Origin: Rhizophagus irregularis
Lineage: Eukaryota; Glomeromycota; Glomeromycetes; Glomerales; Glomeraceae
Assembly: GCF_026210795.1 (NCBI RefSeq)
Contig: NC_089460.1
Coordinates: forward strand, 1,178,001-1,242,000
Direction: 5' to 3'
DNA: 64,000 nt
The notes under the pieces were generated by a model, which did no database searches, had not been told where the DNA came from, and saw only the letters and a program-made list of their open reading frames with translations. The position numbers were made by a program, and so were the translations under genes. Within the stretch, counting starts at the first letter, position 1; the number at the start of each line of letters is the position of its first letter. Shown here in pieces: positions 1-12,361 of this stretch.

Positions 1-2175
1 AATGGTATTGCTAAAAAAAGTGATGGTTCAAATCAATTTGAAATTTATCTTATCCAAAATGAAGTTGACGTATTTGTTCATTTATCATCAGAGAATTCAT
101 ATTCGTTTAAATTAAAACTTGATGATAAATTAACAAAAATTCGGAAAGAAGTTGCAAAAAAAAGTGTAATTAAAATGGATGAAAAATTATTTGAAGATAA
201 AGAAAACGATATTACAATATTGGAAGAAGTTGAATATCAATTCTATTTAAAAGATATTGTTAAAAAAAGAAACGATTCAAAGGAAAATAAATTTGAAATA
301 TATCTTAAATCAAAACCATCTAATTTTAGCCAAAATGAAGAGAAATTGAATGTATCGGTTCATTTAACACCAGAAGATAAAATATTGTTTAATGATTTGA
401 GACTGGATGATAAATTAACAAAAATTCGTGAAAAACTTACAGAAGTGAGTGAAATTAAAATGGATGAAAAACTATTTCATAATGAAAAGAAAGGTACTAT
501 AACACTCCAAAAAGAAGACAATTTCAAATTAAAAGATATTGTTAGTAAAAACGAAAATTCAGAGAATTCATATGTTCTAATTTTAAAAGAAAATTTATGG
601 AAAATTTTGAATAAAAGAAATAAATTAGATTATGGAATTAATAAGATTTTAAAGAGAGTGAACGTGAGAGCATTTGTAATGAAAGATTGTCATGTTTCTG
701 AACCAAATGTAAAATACCTATATGTAAAAAATGAAAGTAAAGATGATCAAACAGTGGGAAAAGATTTATCTTTTAACGTAGATCCTAGTAGTATAGTTAG
801 TACTATACCAATTTCATTTAGGATAGCAGGAAATAAAAGTGATGGAATTGAGACAAATTCATCAGACGAAACCACTTATAATTATAAAAAAACTTTAGAA
901 TTTAGAAAATTTTTGGAACCAACTAAAGATTTTATAGAAGTAGTGAAAAGTGCTGTAGATACAATAAATCCAAAAAATTCTAAAAAACTTAAAGAAATCA
1001 TTGAAGATTTTGGACAAGTTATTCCAACAGAGATCATTATGGGCGAAAAAATTTATAAAAAAGGAGATGGAAAAACAACAAACTTATCTAAAGGTTATTC
1101 GGGAGATATTAACGCCACGGTAGTGGGGATGGGGATTTCTTTAAATGATTCAAAAAATAGTACTTCACAACATACGGAAGAATCGCATCAAGATTGGGAA
1201 TGCATAGAATATAACAATTGTATTAATATCTTTCAACTTTTAACTGACATTCCAAAATATGAATATTTGCGTGAAAAAATATTTTCAGTTATTGGAGAAA
1301 GAATACTTTATTCAGGTATTGAAACATGTAATTGTACATTCAATGGTAAAAAACCATTTATTGGAGAATTCAAAATGGAAAAGATGTCAGAAAATACTTT
1401 AAAGATGATTCGGGATGAGAAATCTGATATTAGTATTTTTGCAGTAATTTTTGATAAGAAAAATTATGGTTTTTTTGATACAACAGTTGATTTCTTTAAT
1501 TGTCAAATCGTTTGTGCTCAGGGTCAAAAGCCAAAATATATTATCCATCGTAAACAAGCTAGACCTAAACTATATGAATGTAACTTAGAAATTGAATACA
1601 TGATTGTCGGAAATTATAGGGATTTTAATTCTATTAATTATAATGAATTAGATTCCGATATTCAATTGAAAGTTACAAAAGAAGATTATTATAGTAATTT
1701 TAATACAAAACTATTTGAAAGATCACCATCTGACCATTTTATTGGAGTTCCTGTTTTAAACGATTTAAATCAAAGAAATTATATCATTGGACATTATTTT
1801 TATACAAAAAAAGATAGTAATGTTGGAGTATTTACATTTTCTTATAATTTAGAGCAGAATAAGTACGTTAATTTACCTTTTAGATTTCACACGCTTAAAA
1901 TTTCTAATATTTCTAACCAAGTTACAGAATTTAATTATTGTAAGGATAAACAAGAATTTCGTGAACAAATTCAAAAATGTCCAAAATATTTTAATTTATA
2001 TTCAAAAGATATTTCCAGTCCAATTTTTTTAAAATATACTACAAGCAAAATTAAATTAGAAGAAGTTACTTGTAAATGTGGGAAAAAATGCGATTTCTGC
2101 AAGAATAGTTCGAATAGTTCATCATTTCAAAAAGAAAATTTTGACTTTTTTTATCTTGATTTATCTAAATTTTAA
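1..2175 (+). CDS. MACPF-like (DUF7431-like) protein, 5' partial
   Basis: The reading frame is open from base 1, so the gene starts upstream; 724 residues are visible before TAA at 2173-2175. The N-terminal part holds at least two copies, about 94 residues apart, of a unit containing LDDKLTKIR followed by KMDEKLF, a possible ubiquitin-like fold seen in related Rhizophagus proteins. After WKILNKRNKLDYG comes a large alpha/beta region with the motif FGQVIPTEIIMG, which resembles the MACPF-type core and recurs in the next gene as YGYLFPQKIILG. The C-terminus has a cysteine cluster C-x-C-x3-C-x2-C (CKCGKKCDFC) that may bind zinc. I recall this architecture as an expanded family of unknown function in Rhizophagus; the DUF7431 and MACPF labels come from memory and are unverified. 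No intron is evident in the visible part. Confidence 0.6.
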   Translation, partial: NGIAKKSDGSNQFEIYLIQNEVDVFVHLSSENSYSFKLKLDDKLTKIRKEVAKKSVIKMDEKLFEDKENDITILEEVEYQFYLKDIVKKRNDSKENKFEIYLKSKPSNFSQNEEKLNVSVHLTPEDKILFNDLRLDDKLTKIREKLTEVSEIKMDEKLFHNEKKGTITLQKEDNFKLKDIVSKNENSENSYVLILKENLWKILNKRNKLDYGINKILKRVNVRAFVMKDCHVSEPNVKYLYVKNESKDDQTVGKDLSFNVDPSSIVSTIPISFRIAGNKSDGIETNSSDETTYNYKKTLEFRKFLEPTKDFIEVVKSAVDTINPKNSKKLKEIIEDFGQVIPTEIIMGEKIYKKGDGKTTNLSKGYSGDINATVVGMGISLNDSKNSTSQHTEESHQDWECIEYNNCINIFQLLTDIPKYEYLREKIFSVIGERILYSGIETCNCTFNGKKPFIGEFKMEKMSENTLKMIRDEKSDISIFAVIFDKKNYGFFDTTVDFFNCQIVCAQGQKPKYIIHRKQARPKLYECNLEIEYMIVGNYRDFNSINYNELDSDIQLKVTKEDYYSNFNTKLFERSPSDHFIGVPVLNDLNQRNYIIGHYFYTKKDSNVGVFTFSYNLEQNKYVNLPFRFHTLKISNISNQVTEFNYCKDKQEFREQIQKCPKYFNLYSKDISSPIFLKYTTSKIKLEEVTCKCGKKCDFCKNSSNSSSFQKENFDFFYLDLSKF

Positions 2176-2659
2176 CATACAGTATTAAAATTTTATTATT
2201 ATTGTTGTTGTTGTTAGTTGTAGTTATTACTAATTATTATTTTTATTATTATTATATTTTTATTATTTGTAATTTTTACTTTTTCGTTAATTTAACGAGA
2301 AGCCCAGACACAAAGACTTATCACAAAAAATTCGAAGCCATGTACTGTAGATAACACTATGTAGCCAAATATATTTATTTAAATCAAAATCATTTGTTTC
2401 TACCGCGAAAAAATTCCCAAAAATATCTATGCAGAATACTATGCAGAGTGATGTGACACCGTCACTCCGGTGACAAACGCATGCAATTTTAAAAAATAAA
2501 CAATATGATTATCACGTAAATCATCAGATAATGCAAAGGAAAGTATCACCAAATATGTACAACGTAAGTAATACTTTTTTTTTTATCCATCTCGGCACAT
2601 CGTGACGAAAACTTTTACCGTTAAGTCTAAAAAAACACGGTTTCAAAACGTCTGTTTCA
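2176..2659. other. Intergenic spacer between two related genes
   Basis: This 484-bp spacer separates two same-strand genes that share a core domain. It has TTATTA-rich sequence after the first stop codon and a slightly less AT-rich stretch upstream of the second gene, presumably its promoter and leader. I see no open frame, RNA gene or clear element. Confidence 0.6.
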
Positions 2660-5600
2660 ATGACAAGTTCAAACTATACAAATGATCTCGATTATGATGA
2701 ATTTCAAAACATAATCGAAATTAGTAAAGGGGAGATTAGCATCGTATGTAAAGCGGATTATGCTAAACATAATATTAGAGTTGCTTTAAAAAGTTTAAAT
2801 CCTAAAGAGCTTATTCAAGAGGTAAAATATTTATTTTGCTAAATTGTATATAAATTTTATTATGTAATTGTTAGTAACAATATACTGTATTTAATTTAGA
2901 TAAAGCAAATTTGTAAAGTGAATAATCATCCAAATATCAATCATCTTCTTGGAACGACAAAAGGTTTGTTTATAATATGTTAATTACTTAAAAATATTCA
3001 ACACAATTTTTAATGTTTATTATTATTTATTTCAAAATAGATACATTTGGGAATGATATTTTGGTATTGGAGTATGCAAATGAAGGAAATTTGAGAGATT
3101 ATTTAAAAAATCAATTTGCCAAGTTAAATTGGAGTAAAAAGATTGACATGGCGTTAGACGTTACTCAAGGATTGATGTGCTTACACTCTAAGAATATAGT
3201 TCATAGAAATCTGGTAAGAAAGATTTAATCATATCATTATGATGTAATTTTATTATTATTATTATTTTATTTTTATTTTATCATTACGTTATTAAATATA
3301 TTATATTAACTATTAACCATGTATCATTTGTTATTTTAATAGCACGCAAATAACATATTAGTTAATGATGGTATATTAAAGATCGCAGACCTTGCACATT
3401 CTGCACAATTATTTGAGGATTCATCAATGACAAAAACGCATACGGTAGTTGAATATACCGATCCAAAATACCTTTTTGATCCAATAAATTATAAACTTAA
3501 TATGAAATCTGATATTTATAGCTTAAGTATTCTCTTATGGGAATTATCAAGTGAATATCCTCCTTATTCAGAGGTTCAAAAACCTTCTAATCAATTAAGA
3601 CATGATATTATTAACGGTTTGAGAGAGGAATCTGTTGAAAATACTCCTATAAAATATCAACAACTTTATCAAAAATGTTGGGATGAAAATCCTGATCAAA
3701 GATCAAATATTTTTGAGGTTTTCAAAGTTTTAAATCAACTAAAAATTGATAATATAGGTAATGTCTTAAAAATAAATAATTTACAATTTTTTTAATTTGC
3801 ACTTGTTGAAAATATTTAAAAAATATTTATCCATTCACAGATGATGAGATCACCGTAGAAGAGAAAAGAGAATTAACAGATCAAGAAATAATTCAAAAAT
3901 TAAAGTTAAATCATGGATTGTTCTTGAATGATTATATCATAAAACCTAGTGAACAAGCGATTTATGATGATGATGGTGAATTAGATATGAGTTTATATGA
4001 TGAACAACCTTTAGTATATACTAGTATCAATTCTTTTGATACGGATTTCAAAACTTCCTTTCAACCTTACGATGTATGCATTAATTTTCCATTTGCTGAA
4101 ATCACTTTTGAAGGAAATTTATCGGATAAGTTTTTGAACTATAAGGATACGGATGGAAAATTAAATGAATTTTACGGTCATTTTTTTTCGGAAAAAGTTT
4201 TAGTTGGTGGTCAATTATTTATTAAAGATCTTAATAAGGCAACTTCAATACAAATTCATCATTTAAAGATGCATTTAAACTGGGCATACAATTCGGCAAA
4301 ATACGTAAAAAATCAAAATCAATTATGCAATATTAACATGCAACTTGAAATTAAAATAGAAACTTCAGACGGAAAAGAAATAACAACTACCAAAGAGTTG
4401 CTCAATTGGATGAAAAGAATTTATCAAGAGAACATGATTGATGTAATTTCTTATTTGTATCCCATTTCTGTTGTTAAATTAAAGGATATTACACAACTTG
4501 TAGAAGATAACTTTGAAGATTTTGATGAAAAAGTGATCAAAGTTGCTAATTATAAAAATAGATTGAATTTTAATGAATGGATAAAAGATTCGATGTATGT
4601 CAAACTACCCGAATGGATCAATAATTTCAATCTCTTTCAGGGTTTAATAGTCAATAAAAATTTCAAAATAGAAAATGCCAAAAAAGTCGTCGTTGATTTA
4701 ATCAAATATCCTTATTTAGAATCAAAAGATAATTTTTGTTTAAAATTTAAGAAGTCAACGAATAAATCAAATAAATCAGAGATTTCCTCAAATTCACATA
4801 TACTTAATAGTATATTCCATAGTAAAATTAATATGAATGATGAAAAATTGAAAAATTATGAGAATGATTCACATTTTATAATTAATTATGAGCAATATGA
4901 AATTTCTTTACCTCAGGATCACGTTACACTTTCAGAAAGATTTAAACAAGATATAGAAAAAGCAATTAAGCATATAAACCCATATAAAATTTTACAAGAT
5001 GTATTTAACGATTATGGTTATCTATTTCCACAAAAAATTATATTAGGAAAATCTTTTAAATATATTTCAACAGAATTTTCTACAAAGTTTGATCAAATAT
5101 ATTCAAAAATAATGACGATTGAATCTTTAGAATTGCATTTAAGAGATTTTGAAATTCCATATTTATCAACTCAAAATGAAGATATTGAAATTAATAAATT
5201 GTCCAATTTTATTCAAGAACATGAAAATTTGGAGATTATTGAATATGATAATATCGTTAATTTGTACGATATGCTTCAACAGGAACAACAAAAACAAATT
5301 GACATCATTTTTGAGGATGATTACAAGGTTATAATGGCTGGAATAGATGATTTGAAAAATTTAAATGATGAAGATAGTGAACATTATAAACGTATAAATA
5401 TTCACTCATCGTTGAGAGATCAAAATTATGAAGTTTTTGGTTCAGTAATATCGAATAATTCGACATCAAAAAGAATAAAAGAATTTTCCGTAAAATTTAG
5501 ATTTTATGATTCTAACGGATTTACCGCGATTATAAGAAATATAAGTAATCTAAAAAATCCAGAAACTCAGCATTTTAAAATTACGGAATGCCGTATTTTA

Positions 5601-8600
5601 TGGATAATCGTTGGAAAGCCTTTAAAATTATCGGTATTTAGTTCAAAAAATCGAGAATTTCAAATCATCTGTATTAATGAATCGATTTTATTGCAACCAG
5701 ATAAATCTTACTACGAAATTAAAACTCCTTTTCAACTATCTCAAGGACACATGATTTCTATTAACACGTATCATCCACCGATAAATGATGAGCCTGCAGA
5801 TCTAATTGAATTCATTAAATGGTCACATAATTCTATCATTTTTCGTTCCAATTCAATTTTAGAAGCTTTAAATGTGAGTGAAAATAATGTTGATATTGAT
5901 CATGAAGGCGATATTTTATTAGAGAATTTTTCAATAGAATTACATATTTGTATCTTATCTAATTTTAAAAAATTAAATATTGATAATATTAACAACGAAG
6001 AAAATGGATATCCTTTGGATTTAATTGGAAATATTTTAACAAAAGAAACCTTTATTGAAGATATTAGTGAGGATGATATTAATGGAGATGATGTTAATGA
6101 TAGTGATTTCAATATTATCGTTGATCAAATAATGGATTTTCTTTTAAATGAGAAAAATTTTACATTTGATGAAAGCAAACGAGTTCAAGTAATGATTGAA
6201 AATTATATTACCGGTAAAAATATGAATTTAAAGAACATGCTTGATTGGTTATTAAATAATCAAAATAATTCAAATAATATATTTTTACTTGGTTATTTTT
6301 ATTGTTTTGTAATTAAAACAAGTGATGTTTATAAAAAAGCATTTGACTTACTTTACAGTACGACCAACAATAAAAACGTGATTCACTATAAAAATGCAAA
6401 TCTTTTAGCAAAGTATTATACTGGCATTTGTTACTTAAATGGAATGGGAATAGAAAAAAGTAATGTCAAAGCTTTTAAATATTTTGAACAATTGTTTAAA
6501 GAAGCTGAAGAAAATTATGTTAATGGAATGGTAATGTTAGGATACTGTTATATTAATGGTATAGGAACTGAAATTAATAAGAAAAAGGTACTTGAATTTT
6601 ATGAAAAGGCAGCTAATAAAGGAAACATTTATGCACAAAATCAGCTTGGTTTATTATATAAAAGTGGTATTGGAATAGAAAAGGATTTAAATAAGGCAAT
6701 TTTTTGGATTAAAAGATCAGCAAAAGAAAGTATTGATGGAAAAGATATACTTAATACATTATATACATATAGTAGGAATGTGGAAAAAGATGACAAAAAT
6801 TCATTTCTTCATGTTAAAAAAGAAGTGGAAAAAGGAGATAAGGAAGCAATTTACAATCTAGGTAAATATTATGAGTATGGAGTAGGTGGTAAAGTGAATA
6901 AAGATAAAGCATTTGAACTTTACAAACAAGCAGCTGATAATGAATTTTTAGAAGCAATATTTAAAGTTGGAAATTGTTATTATAATGGAATAGGAATTGT
7001 TATTAATAAAAATGAAGCATTTAAATATTATGAAAGAGCTGCAAATAAAGAACACAAAATTGCACAAAATAATCTTGGAATATTATATGAAAATGGTGAT
7101 GGTACAGAAAAAAATTTGAAACAAGCTATTTATTGGTATAAAAAATCTGCAGAAAATGGATACAAAGATGGGTACTATAATTTAGGTTTATGTTATGAAT
7201 TTAAAAAAGGTATTAAAAGTAGTGCATTTGAATTTTATAAAATGGCAGCAGAATATGACCATTTAGATGCATTATTTAAACTTGGATATTTTTATTCAAA
7301 AGGAATAGGAATTGAAATTAATGATAAAGAAGCATTTGAATTTTATAAGAAAGCTGCTATAAAAGGACATAATATTGCACAAAATAAACTTGGAGTGCTA
7401 TATGAAAATGGTAAAGGAACAGAAAAAAAATTAATTAAAGCATTTTATTGGTATAAAAAATCTGCTAATAATCAATATAATATTGCATATTACAATTTGG
7501 GTAGATGTTATGAAAATGGAATAGGAATTGAATTAAATAAAAGTAAAGCATTTAAATTTTATAATAAGGCGGCTAAAAAAGAACATTTAGATGCCATATT
7601 TAAAATTGCAATTTATTATTCAAATGGAATAGGAACAGAAAAAAATATGGAAAAAGCCTTTTATTGGTATCAAAAAGCAGCTGAAAGTGAACGTATTATT
7701 GAAGCACAAAATAATCTTGGTTATTTATATGAAAAAGGTAAAGGAACAGAAAAAAATATGGATAAAGCCTTTTATTGGTATCAAAAAGCAGCTAAAAAAG
7801 AATATATTGAAGCACAAAATAAACTTGGTTATTTATACAAAAGAGGTGAAGGAACAGAAAAAAATATGGAAAAAGCCTTTTATTGGTATCAAAAAGCAGC
7901 TGAGAAAGAACATATTGAAGCACAAAATAATCTTGGTTATTTATATGAAAAAGGTGAAGGAATAAAAAAAGATTTTGAAAAATCTTTTTATTGGTATCAA
8001 AAAGCAGCTAAAAAAAATAATAAATATGCACAATATAATCTTGGTCATTTATATGAAAAAGGTAAAGGAGTTAAAAAGGATTTAGAAAAAGCCTTTTATT
8101 GGTATCAAAAAGCAGCAGAAAATGAATATAATAAGGCACAATATAATCTTGGTTATTTTTATGAAAAAAGTAAAGGAATAAAAAAGAATATAGAAAAAGC
8201 TTTTTATTGGTATCAAAAAGCTATAAAAAATAAATATATTATTAAAATACAAATGAGTGGAAATAAAAAAATTGATGATTTAATTGAAGAAATGCATTTA
8301 AAAATTAGTTTTTATAATGATAGTATATTTGAATGGATATCATATAATCAATTTTATAATATTAAAGAAATAAGTAAAAGTGATTTTATTACAGAATATT
8401 TGGCAATATGGAAGGATGGACCATTATATTATAATTATTTTAATAGTAAAGATTATATAAGAAAACCAGATGAAAAGGTATTTTTAAAATGTTTTCATAA
8501 TTTACAAAATATTACAAATGAATTTTTAAATGAGGTATAAAATTTTATAAGTTTAATTTATGATTTTTTTTTTCAATATAATAATATATTTATTTATTAT

Positions 8601-8783
8601 TATTTATTTTAACAGGTTAAAATATCATCAATTAATAATAATAGTATTTCCAAAATATTTGGAATATCTCAGAATCCAAATACAAAAAATTATATTATAG
8701 TTTTTCAAAATATGATTTGTGATAAATGTAATGAAAATTATATATATAAATATTATAGTAAATGGTGTAAGTCATGTTTTTAA
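2660..8783 (+). CDS. Pseudokinase - MACPF-like core - Sel1 repeats - truncated kinase N-lobe fusion
   Basis: The model has six exons: 2660-2821, 2900-2963, 3041-3213, 3343-3757, 3841-8534 and 8616-8783. All introns are GT-AG and the phases join to 1,891 residues. Residues 1-265 are a TKL-type kinase: the VALK lysine is present, but the catalytic HRD reads HRN (VHRNLHANN) and DFG reads DLA, so it is probably a pseudokinase. Residues ~300-1100 carry a MACPF-like/DUF7431-like region (YGYLFPQKIILG near residue 665) shared with the gene upstream. Residues ~1125-1736 hold about 17 Sel1 repeats, which usually act as protein-binding solenoids. The tail, ~1745-1891, resembles the N-lobe start of another Rhizophagus kinase (FLKCFHNLQN, KIFGISQNPNTKNY) plus a CxxC...CxxC pair, and then stops. 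The 3' exon is supported by this family tail. Function is unknown; a signalling or effector role is inferred. Confidence 0.8.
7599..8238 (+). repeat. Homogenised 108-bp Sel1-coding tandem repeats
   Basis: The last six Sel1 repeats of the fusion gene are nearly identical in DNA and recur at exactly 108 bp (copies begin at 7707, 7815, 7923, 8031 and 8139). Each encodes the pattern NLGYLYEKGxG...EKAFYWYQKAA. The first copy (about 7599) carries one extra codon. The upstream Sel1 repeats are far more divergent, so the 3' block looks recently amplified or kept alike by gene conversion. Confidence 0.85.
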
Positions 8784-9217
8784 ATCTGAACAATTTACTT
8801 GTAATATAACAATGCATAATACTGTAAAAAATCTATATACAGTATTTTGACTTTAAATATACATGAAAAAATGGAAAGTATAGGCAAAAAATTTTATTTC
8901 TATAGGATATTACATGACTAATATTTTGGTCATGACTATACATTTATAAGAAAGTAACTTAAAAATTTAAAAACCAATATATTCAAATTTTAAGAATTTC
9001 AGAAGTTTATATAAATTTTACTAAGATTAATGTTATTAACTATTAACTTATTTTTCTGATATTAAATTATTAATCAGTTTTTTATCTAGAATATTGATAA
9101 TTGGTATATTTTAGTATAAAAATGCCATTTAACTTCATAAAAAAAATTCTGTATATCAGAGCTAAATTATAAAATTTTTAGTTATATACTTTTAGTATTT
9201 AACTATAGTTAGAATGT
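8784..9217. other. AT-rich spacer, nothing recognised
   Basis: This is the 3' flank of the fusion gene. No open frame above background, RNA gene or element terminus was seen. Confidence 0.6.
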
Positions 9218-9225
9218 TATGTGGT

Positions 9226-9479
9226 TAAGGTTGCTGGAGAAACTAAGGGATTTTGGCAAGTTGGCGAAATGCCGAAATAGCGAAACTTTGCCGAAACTAT
9301 ATGAAAGTCTTATTAAAAGTTGGCAAAACTCTGGAGAAAGACGAAACCTGACGAAACTTATTATAAATGCCGAAACTGCTGAAACTTTGCCAAAACTATA
9401 ATAAAACTATAGTAAAATCTTAGAGAAACTAATCATAGAATTTTGGAGAGGTTTAGGCAGACAACCTTATATGTGGTAA
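9226..9479. mobile_element. hAT-like MITE, copy 1
   Basis: A 254-bp element begins TAAGGTTGCTGG and ends CAACCTTA, giving terminal inverted repeats TAAGGTTG. It is flanked by an exact 8-bp duplication TATGTGGT at 9218-9225 and 9480-9487. The interior has iterated GCCGAAACT motifs. A second copy at 13288-13531 shares the full layout. The 8-bp duplication is typical of the hAT superfamily; it is too short to encode a transposase, so it would depend on an autonomous partner elsewhere. Confidence 0.85.
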
Positions 9480-9487
9480 TTTTCATC

Positions 9488-10560
9488 ATTTTAAAAAAAT
9501 TATAATTTACTATTAAACCTATATAAAAGTTATTAAAATGCAATATTTATTAAAACAAATGTATTGTTTAACTTAAGGCAAAGAATGTCAAGGTTAAAAC
9601 TGAGAATATAAACTTAGGACAAGTTGTAAAAGAGTAAAAGCAAATAGAACAGATATACTATTAAATATATTGAACTTAAGACCAAAGTTATAAAATTAAA
9701 ATATACTTTTAAAGAAACTGTTGATATATACCTAACTCTGCAATTGACCAGCACATTTAATGTCAAATTAAAAAATAAAGAGATAAATACTTTCTTAAAT
9801 AAAAAAAAAAAGCCAAAATTGAGATATAATCTAAAAATCAAATTCAGGACTTATCTTTGATTAATCATTGTAAAGCAGAACTTCTGTAATTTAATTAAAT
9901 CAGCATATTTTATCTTAGATATCTTTTCTTTTTTAGATATTCAAAAAAATATCTAATTAGAAAATTAAGCAAGGTATAGTTTAAAAAATAATTTGTTAAG
10001 AAGTTGATATGATAGTCAATAAAAGCTGATGATAAGAGTAGATAAAAATATAACTATTTTTTAATATTGAGATTGTAAAAAGCAAATCAATAGAAACTAA
10101 GATTTATAATAAAAAATCAATTTAAAATCAGTATTACTAAGAAAATTGCAAAGTCTCAAGTTATATCATAATGTTTTAATACTCTTATTTATTTAGCTTT
10201 TTCAAATAGTATTCATAACTTAGGTTTATTTTACAATAAGGGAAATAATTCTAATGAAAAAGCAAATTCATTATCATATTTTATTTTTTTACAAATATAA
10301 TCCCAAAATTGATGATGTTATTATTACTAAAGCTGAATTTTTTATTATATAATTTTAAACAATAATATCAATATATTTTTTTAGTTAATTTTTAGATTTG
10401 TTTTGAGATCTTGAATTTTCAAAATACTAGTGAAAGGATCTCTTTCTAAAAATAAAAAATCCAAAAAATAACCAGTATAGAAATAAATAATGCAAAGTTT
10501 TAATATTTTCATATTATATTTTATTAATAAAAGAAAAATTTATTATTTATTTAATTATAA
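9488..10560. other. AT-rich spacer, no gene recognised
   Basis: About 1.1 kb of AT-rich sequence with only short, poorly coding open frames (for example a 75-codon minus-strand frame at 9614-9841 that resembles nothing known). It may be old transposon debris, but I see no termini to prove that. Confidence 0.5.
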
Positions 10561-10650
10561 TTTTTAAAAGTATTAGATAGAAGTAAATTTCATTTTATTT
10601 AAATCAAAATACTTTAAATTAGAATAGTAAAAATACTTAGTATACTTAAT
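10561..10650 (+). repeat. Dispersed ~90-bp repeat, copy a
   Basis: The segment starting TTTTTAAAAGTATTAG and containing AGTAAATTTCATTTTATTTA recurs at 29511-29605 and 29624-29716. The copies lie just outside the two ends of the nested transposon block. Family identity is unknown. Confidence 0.7.
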
Positions 10651-10744
10651 TTAAAATAACATTATTTAATGATTTATATAACTAATTTTACTTAAAATGA
10701 AATCACTTAGATGATATCATCTATTAAATTTATTATTTATAATA

Positions 10745-11509
10745 CATATCGGCGGATTTGTTCACCCTTTAATTAACATGTTTATTTTAAGGTACTTTTG
10801 TTATACAAATTATTACATATGGCGCAGTAGGACCTGGGACGAACATTAAAAAAAGTTTTATTTAGTTTTATTAATACAATAATTTGATAAATTTGATAAA
10901 TAGTTCTTTTAAACCAAAATACAATAAATATTATTCTTAGCAATACTGATAATATCTGTTGTGAAATCTCACTTTATACAATAGCTTCTAAATCTTTTTT
11001 GTGTAAAAATCAATAATACATATGCTTACAATTTGTTTGAATATAAAAGTTCCTATTTTGTCTACAGCAAGATGAATAAAAATTAATAATATGTTTTGAA
11101 AAATGTAAAAAATGGACAATTTTATGAAAGTTATTATAAAAAAAAAAAATTTTTTAAATATTAAATGAGTCTTAGAATACTTTTATAAATATTCATAGCT
11201 ATTGTGTCTATATAAATTTTTATTTTACTTTTTGTTTTATTAAAACATACTTACTTTCTAATAATACACATTAAAAATATTATGCAGGTGAGAAATGGGT
11301 TTTTTGTTAACGAAATAAATTTTTTTGTGTCTATTTTACATTAAATAATTTAAGTTTCGCAAATGTAGATTTTCACTCGACTTATTATTTAGTCAAGTGA
11401 TATTTAATCAGGTGATTTCATGATATTACAAACCGGTTTTAGGTGACGGATATTATGAAAATCATTCAAAATTCAGCATTATGCAAAAGTGAACAAATCC
11501 GCCGATATG
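10745..11509. mobile_element. Candidate 765-bp non-autonomous TIR element
   Basis: A perfect 21-bp inverted repeat bounds the segment: CATATCGGCGGATTTGTTCA(C) at 10745-10765 and its reverse complement at 11489-11509. The interior has no usable open frame. No convincing target-site duplication was found; the flanks are AATA-rich on both sides and therefore ambiguous. A partly similar GATGATATCA motif lies outside each end (about 10711 and 11523). Superfamily is undetermined. Confidence 0.6.
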
Positions 11510-11675
11510 AATAATAATGTAGATGATATCACCTAATTATTTTTTTGTTTATCAGTTAATTTATCAGATAATAAATAACTTTTTTTAATATTCTTTAACA
11601 TCAACTTTTTATTATTTTTATATATTAGTTCTTTGAGCCAGTCTAAGTAAAAAACAAAAGCGAAGGTTATACAAA

Positions 11676-12361
11676 ATGATAAATGAAGTTACACACGTAG
11701 TAATAATGGAAGGGAGGGAAAAATGCCAAGCTCTGGACAATTTTTACAAGAGTAATCAGGACAATAACACGTCCTTAACACAGCACACGAGTGATGAACG
11801 GTCACAACAACAACAAAAAAGATACAAAGCGGGTGGTAAAGCAGAAAAAGAAAATATACACCCAGAAACAAATGAACTAACATTTGAAAAGGGGGATTTT
11901 TGAAAGATTCAAGATAACATAGAAGAAGTAGTTGAATCATTGACAAGTGAAGAAAGTATTAATGTATTTTTAGCAAGACAAAGGCTAAGATTTGTTAAAG
12001 AGAATTTGAATAAACAGGAGACGAAAAACTCAATGTTTTTAGAGTTGAACATTGTAGCATACAATATAGATGGGATTGCTAGTATTCCGTTTATACAGAA
12101 ACTTCATAATTTATTGGAATTTATTAAAGAAAATGGCATCAATATTATGGCTATATCAGAAACTAATATAGACTATCGACAGGAATATTTTATAAACCAG
12201 GACATTAAGTCAGAAGTCTATTCGATAATTTTCAGTGAACATGATCAAAAACTAAAGGATCAGGAATGGCACTTGTAATCCATAACAGATGGATGAAACA
12301 TTATTACTCAGTAGTGCGCATATTCCCATATATTATAGTAGCTAAATTCTTATTCGTACAA
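11676..12361 (+). pseudogene. LINE A ORF2 N-terminus with endonuclease start, broken
   Basis: The frame opens with MINEVTHVVIMEGREK, meets an in-frame TGA at 11901-11903, and continues in the same frame through the endonuclease start: LNIVAYNIDGIAS and INIMAISETNID match the N-terminal strand and the catalytic-glutamate region of APE-type LINE endonucleases. A one-base shift near 12270 breaks it again (the next frame reads ALVIHNRWMKHYYS). The rest of the nuclease, including the usual GDFN and SDH motifs, is missing because unrelated sequence begins near 12362. Confidence 0.75.

Noticed and set aside
10745-11509. LTR retrotransposon interpretation
   Set aside because: The terminal repeats are inverted, not direct, and no primer-binding site or gag-pol frame is present.
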